Of a DNA stretch of 64,000 nt, positions 63,799 to 64,000 are shown piece after piece. A program made the position numbers and the translations under genes. The first letter of the stretch is position 1. Each line of letters opens with the position of its first letter. Below the pieces are notes generated by a model. It saw nothing but the letters and a program-made list of their open reading frames with translations. It did no database searches and was not told the DNA's origin. The stretch is from Clostridium sp. Marseille-P299 (GTDB lineage Bacteria; Bacillota; Clostridia; Lachnospirales; Lachnospiraceae). The stretch is from contig NZ_FJVE01000007.1 in NCBI RefSeq assembly GCF_900078195.1, positions 2,601,358 to 2,665,357 on the forward strand, read 5' to 3'.

Positions 63799-63874
63799 TT
63801 TAAAATAATTATATTCTCTATACTCTCAAAACTTCACACTGATTTCATCCATCTATTTTCAAACAAACTTTTTA

Positions 63875-64000
63875 GGTTAAGCCCTCGACCTATTAGTATT
63901 AGTCAGCTGCACACGTTACCGTGCTTCCACCTCTAACCTATCTACCTAATCGTCTTTTAGGGGTCTTACTAGCTTTTGCTATGGGATATCTTATCTTGAG
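63875..64000 (-). rRNA. rrl: 23S rRNA, 3' end only (partial)
   Basis: Read on the minus strand, it ends AGCTGACTAATACTAATAGG and GAGGGCTTAACC, the conserved 3' end of clostridial 23S rRNA. It continues beyond the window. No 5S rRNA sequence is found between this end and the terminator at 63766-63798. Confidence 0.95.

Overview
The window is low-GC Firmicute DNA. The gene set suggests an anaerobic, spore-forming clostridium of the Lachnospiraceae type, similar to Lachnoclostridium phytofermentans: pyruvate formate-lyase, GapN, hybrid-cluster protein, CotJ spore proteins, a cytoplasmic GH74-like protein and a fused acyl-CoA dehydratase activase. That placement is inferred from recognised protein families and base composition, not from a search. 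The window opens in an accessory region and ends inside the 3' end of a 23S rRNA gene on the minus strand.

Layout. 0-6 kb: an anti-sigma-like membrane protein, a tRNA-Leu(CAA), several small membrane or secreted proteins, a truncated YafY-type regulator, a ComEC-like metallo-beta-lactamase protein and a GNAT acetyltransferase. 6-9.3 kb: a two-gene NHEJ operon (Ku and a LigD-type ligase) and gapN. 9.3-15.3 kb: hcp with a 45-bp tandem array at its terminator, a cupin, the cotJABC operon and a Crp/Fnr regulator. 15.4-22.2 kb: a GH74-like protein without a signal peptide, an amidase and two tandem paralogous secreted proteins. 22.5-26 kb: a pyruvate formate-lyase locus in which the enzyme is split. 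A 685-residue body ends where the glycyl-radical segment should start, a 71-residue Cys-containing protein resembles the start of that segment, and a 78-residue protein carries the RVSGYAV glycyl-radical motif. pflA follows.

26.4-38 kb is a phosphate block. It holds a Na/Pi cotransporter with a PhoU-like tail, and pstS-pstC-pstA-pstB-phoU followed by kinase, response regulator and second kinase. Both pstS and the cotransporter have 11-bp-phased direct repeats matching the Firmicute PhoP box, so I infer one regulon. 38-42.4 kb: a GAF/GGDEF/EAL protein, a LysM protein and a complete IS1380-family insertion sequence with 15-bp inverted repeats and a 5-bp target duplication. 42.9-50.1 kb: a 1410-residue activase/dehydratase fusion and a 7TM hybrid histidine kinase, separated by mutually exclusive hairpins. 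50.2-55.9 kb: a second ~44-bp tandem array, ung, hisF, hisH, a zinc-ribbon/coiled-coil membrane protein, cheV and a YdeI-like protein. 56-60.6 kb: a yclNOPQ-like siderophore importer with an HxlR regulator. 60.9-64 kb: an S41 peptidase, a radical SAM/SPASM protein, and the 23S rRNA end, which is followed by a terminator with no 5S gene.

Most promising for follow-up: the three-piece pyruvate formate-lyase, the Pho regulon with two kinases around one regulator, the tandem secreted paralogues, and noncoding repeats (two 44-45-bp arrays and three perfect 15-17-bp tandem duplications) that sit at gene 3' ends.
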